Positions 62,719 through 64,000 of a DNA stretch of 64,000 nt are shown here, piece by piece (the stretch's first letter is position 1; each line of letters starts with the position of its first letter). The stretch spans positions 55,285-119,284 of the forward strand of contig NZ_JAJEQE010000004.1 in NCBI RefSeq assembly GCF_020687205.1. Reading direction: 5' to 3'. Source of the DNA: Hominisplanchenecus faecis. Its GTDB lineage: Bacteria; Bacillota; Clostridia; Lachnospirales; Lachnospiraceae. The notes beneath the pieces are model-generated. The model did not search any database, was not told where the DNA came from, and worked only from the letters and a program-made list of their open reading frames with translations. Both the position numbers and the translations under genes were made by a program.

Positions 62719-62937
62719 TCATCCTGTGGCTTTCTGGTAAATTGCCTCAATTCCAAGCCTTATAATATCCGATTCCGTTTTACCTAACTTTTCACAGCAA
62801 TATTTCAGCTTCGCTACGTCTTCTTCCGTCATTCTGGCTCTTTTTGTTATGGATTTTTCAGAACCATTTGCATAAGGTCTTCCATTTTTCTTTACTGTTT
62901 CTACTGTTCTCGCCTCTTTACTCTTGCCTTTTTTCAC
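62719..62937 (-). CDS. Ribbon-helix-helix-like small regulator
   Basis: 72 aa. 'RARMTEEDVAKLKYCCEKLGKTESDIIRLGIEAIYQ' has the strand-helix-helix layout of CopG-type repressors. The N-terminus is Lys-rich. GTG start with no clear ribosome site, so the exact start is uncertain. Confidence 0.65.
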   Translation of the reverse strand: MKKGKSKEARTVETVKKNGRPYANGSEKSITKRARMTEEDVAKLKYCCEKLGKTESDIIRLGIEAIYQKATG

Positions 62938-62964
62938 AAATTGTGTTACATTTTATTTGTGTAC

Positions 62965-63027
62965 AGGCGGTGGCAAGTACCGCCTGTTTGTGTGTGAGTC
63001 GCTTTTTATTAAGCGGCTCTTTTTATT
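62965..63027 (+). other. Two tandem hairpins between phage genes
   Basis: ACAGGCGGT/ACCGCCTGT (62964-62990 region) and GAGTCGCTT/AAGCGGCTC (62998-63020 region) with TTTTTATTT after the second on the plus strand. They end the 44-aa gene on the minus strand, or form a plus-strand small RNA. Confidence 0.5.
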
Positions 63028-63157
63028 TGTCTTTCTTCGGATAGGTAAGTCCCAGAATCATCATCAGATTTCTGTAGGCTTCCAGCTCCGTCTTTCCCTC
63101 AGCGTACTGCTGATTGAGAAATCTCTGCATTTCTAAAACTGTCATTTGCTCTTCCAT
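63023..63157 (-). CDS. 44-aa prophage protein
   Basis: ATG at 63157 with AAAGGAG 6 bases upstream; TAA at 63023. The product starts MEEQMTVLEMQRFLNQQYAE and is acidic, helical and soluble. It lies directly behind a consensus promoter and two operator-like palindromes, which supports expression. No known family. Confidence 0.65.
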   Translation of the reverse strand: MEEQMTVLEMQRFLNQQYAEGKTELEAYRNLMMILGLTYPKKDK

Positions 63158-63190
63158 CTTTTCTCCTTTCCGGCACCTGCCACCTTACTC

Positions 63191-63207
63191 GTTAAGTCTT
63201 CCTTAAC
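63191..63207. promoter_or_regulatory. Operator-like palindrome at the phage promoter start
   Basis: GTTAAG-N5-CTTAAC, a perfect inverted repeat near the transcription start. Candidate site for a phage repressor or the ribbon-helix-helix protein. Confidence 0.5.
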
Positions 63208-63214
63208 TGTCTTT

Positions 63215-63243
63215 ATTATAACTTATGTAGCTACAAAAGTCAA
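63215..63243 (-). promoter_or_regulatory. Phage promoter with internal palindrome
   Basis: TTGACT, a 17-base spacer and TATAAT on the minus strand. The spacer contains the perfect palindrome TGTAGCTACA (63226-63235). Confidence 0.75.
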
Positions 63244-63256
63244 TAGTTATTTTTCC

Positions 63257-63982
63257 TTATTTTAGGAATTTATTCACAAAATACTGCTGCCCTTTCCCTG
63301 TTACCAGCACCGTTTTTGTGATCCGCACGCTTCCATCCTGATTATTGATTGCTCTTTCTTTTATCTCAAACAGAGCAGCTTCCATGCTTCTCTGGGTTGG
63401 CATATTGTAATCTGTCCCTTTTCTGCTGATCAGGAATCTGTTTTCACGCATCCATGTGAACAGTCTGTTCTGTCCGATGTCCACACCGTTCTGTTTCAGG
63501 ATTTTTGCCAGCTCCCCGATCAGGATACAGGTGTTCGACACGCTGACGGCATCCGCAAAAACTTCTTTCGGTTTCATCCTCTGTACATCTTCCACAAGGC
63601 TTGCATTGCTTGCTTTCAGTTTCTCGATCTGCTGGTCTGCCATCTTCAGGGCACGTGCAAAGATCTGTTCCGGTGTGTTCCATGCTTTTTCCAGGTCAAG
63701 GAAGTACTGGCGGTACTGCCTGCCTTTTTCGTTTCGCTGGATCATGCAGATCTGTTTTGCCATGTCGATGGAAATTTGATAGTCCACCATGTTCTGTTCT
63801 CCGCCAAGGGTGGAACATTTTTGATACACCCTTTTCCAATCCACATTTTCATTAAATCCATATTCTTTCATTCTTGGAAACCATACTCTGAATTCAGTCC
63901 CGATTTCCAGTCCTTCATGTAATTCTCTCGCCGATACGGTCGGCTGTTCTGTCTCATAATTGATTTTTAATAATCCGTTCAT
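63257..63982 (-). CDS. Phage antirepressor (AntA/AntB and KilAC-type)
   Basis: 241 aa. N-terminal AntA/B-like domain ('TVSARELHEGLEIGTEFRVWFPRMKEYGF', about 15-43, then 'DYQISIDMAKQICMIQRNEKGRQYRQYFLDLE'), a coiled-coil linker (about 110-140) and a C-terminal KilAC-type domain ('LIGELAKILKQNGVDIGQNRLFTWMRENRFLI'). Antirepressors bind phage repressors and trigger induction. GGAGG 8 bases upstream. Confidence 0.9.
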   Translation of the reverse strand: MNGLLKINYETEQPTVSARELHEGLEIGTEFRVWFPRMKEYGFNENVDWKRVYQKCSTLGGEQNMVDYQISIDMAKQICMIQRNEKGRQYRQYFLDLEKAWNTPEQIFARALKMADQQIEKLKASNASLVEDVQRMKPKEVFADAVSVSNTCILIGELAKILKQNGVDIGQNRLFTWMRENRFLISRKGTDYNMPTQRSMEAALFEIKERAINNQDGSVRITKTVLVTGKGQQYFVNKFLK

Positions 63983-64000
63983 CCTACTTTCCTCCGTTCA

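Noticed and set aside
1..64000. CRISPR arrays, rRNA or tRNA genes
   Set aside because: No regular short repeats with spacers and no tRNA or rRNA signatures were seen in the gaps between genes.

Overview
The window looks like a chromosomal segment of an anaerobic, spore-forming gut Firmicute, most likely Lachnospiraceae. The pointers are spoVAD/spoVAE, a T-box tryptophan transporter, an anaerobic ribonucleotide reductase activase, NEAT/Shp haem-uptake proteins, Lys-rich Fn3-like and FIVAR surface modules, consensus TTGACA/TATAAT promoters, strong AGGAGG ribosome sites and several TTG/GTG starts. I do not name a genus.

Layout. 0.1-8.1 kb: two large secreted proteins, a discoidin/LamG/FIVAR multidomain protein and a coiled-coil heptad-repeat protein. 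8.4-9.9 kb: an unrecognised 314-aa protein converging on and overlapping a TetR regulator. 10-15.5 kb: a lipoprotein and a GldA/GldF/GldG/DUF4340 ABC operon. 15.5-16.1 kb: a gene-free, hairpin-rich stretch with a 214-bp inverted-repeat element. 16.1-17.2 kb: dut and nrdG. 17.3-20.4 kb: a trpXYZ-type tryptophan ABC transporter under a T-box with a UGG specifier. 20.9-33.9 kb: a 13-kb haem acquisition locus in two transcription units. It holds an IsdE/IsdF-type ABC importer, an Shp-type haem protein, two NEAT surface proteins (one fused to a covalent-FMN domain), two DtxR-like regulators and a CydDC-like ABC exporter pair. Both promoters of this locus carry the same two-site, 20-bp-phased palindrome. 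33.9-48.6 kb: mostly housekeeping genes (glpK, rluA, spoVA, capA, lysA, an LtaS-family gene, pyk, a rhomboid-like gene, a LysM gene, aroC, a 6-phosphogluconolactonase-family gene). 48.8-52.6 kb: potA-potB-potCD polyamine transporter with a potC-potD fusion and a structured leader. 52.6-61.0 kb: flavin reductase, NSS transporter, a second RluA, UPF0303, luxS, DUF5662, a GH13 protein that seems to lack its nucleophile, and an ABC-F ATPase. 61.1-64.0 kb: the 3' part of exoA fused to the end of a prophage (amidase, antirepressor, small regulators).

The most interesting system is the haem locus. NEAT and Shp proteins would capture haem outside and pass it to IsdE and the IsdF-type importer. One NEAT protein carries a flavinylation motif, which suggests redox chemistry on haem or iron at the cell surface. 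Two unusual DtxR-like proteins and the repeated operator would give iron- or haem-dependent control, and the CydDC-like exporter could relieve haem overload. The function is inferred from sequence families; nothing has been tested.
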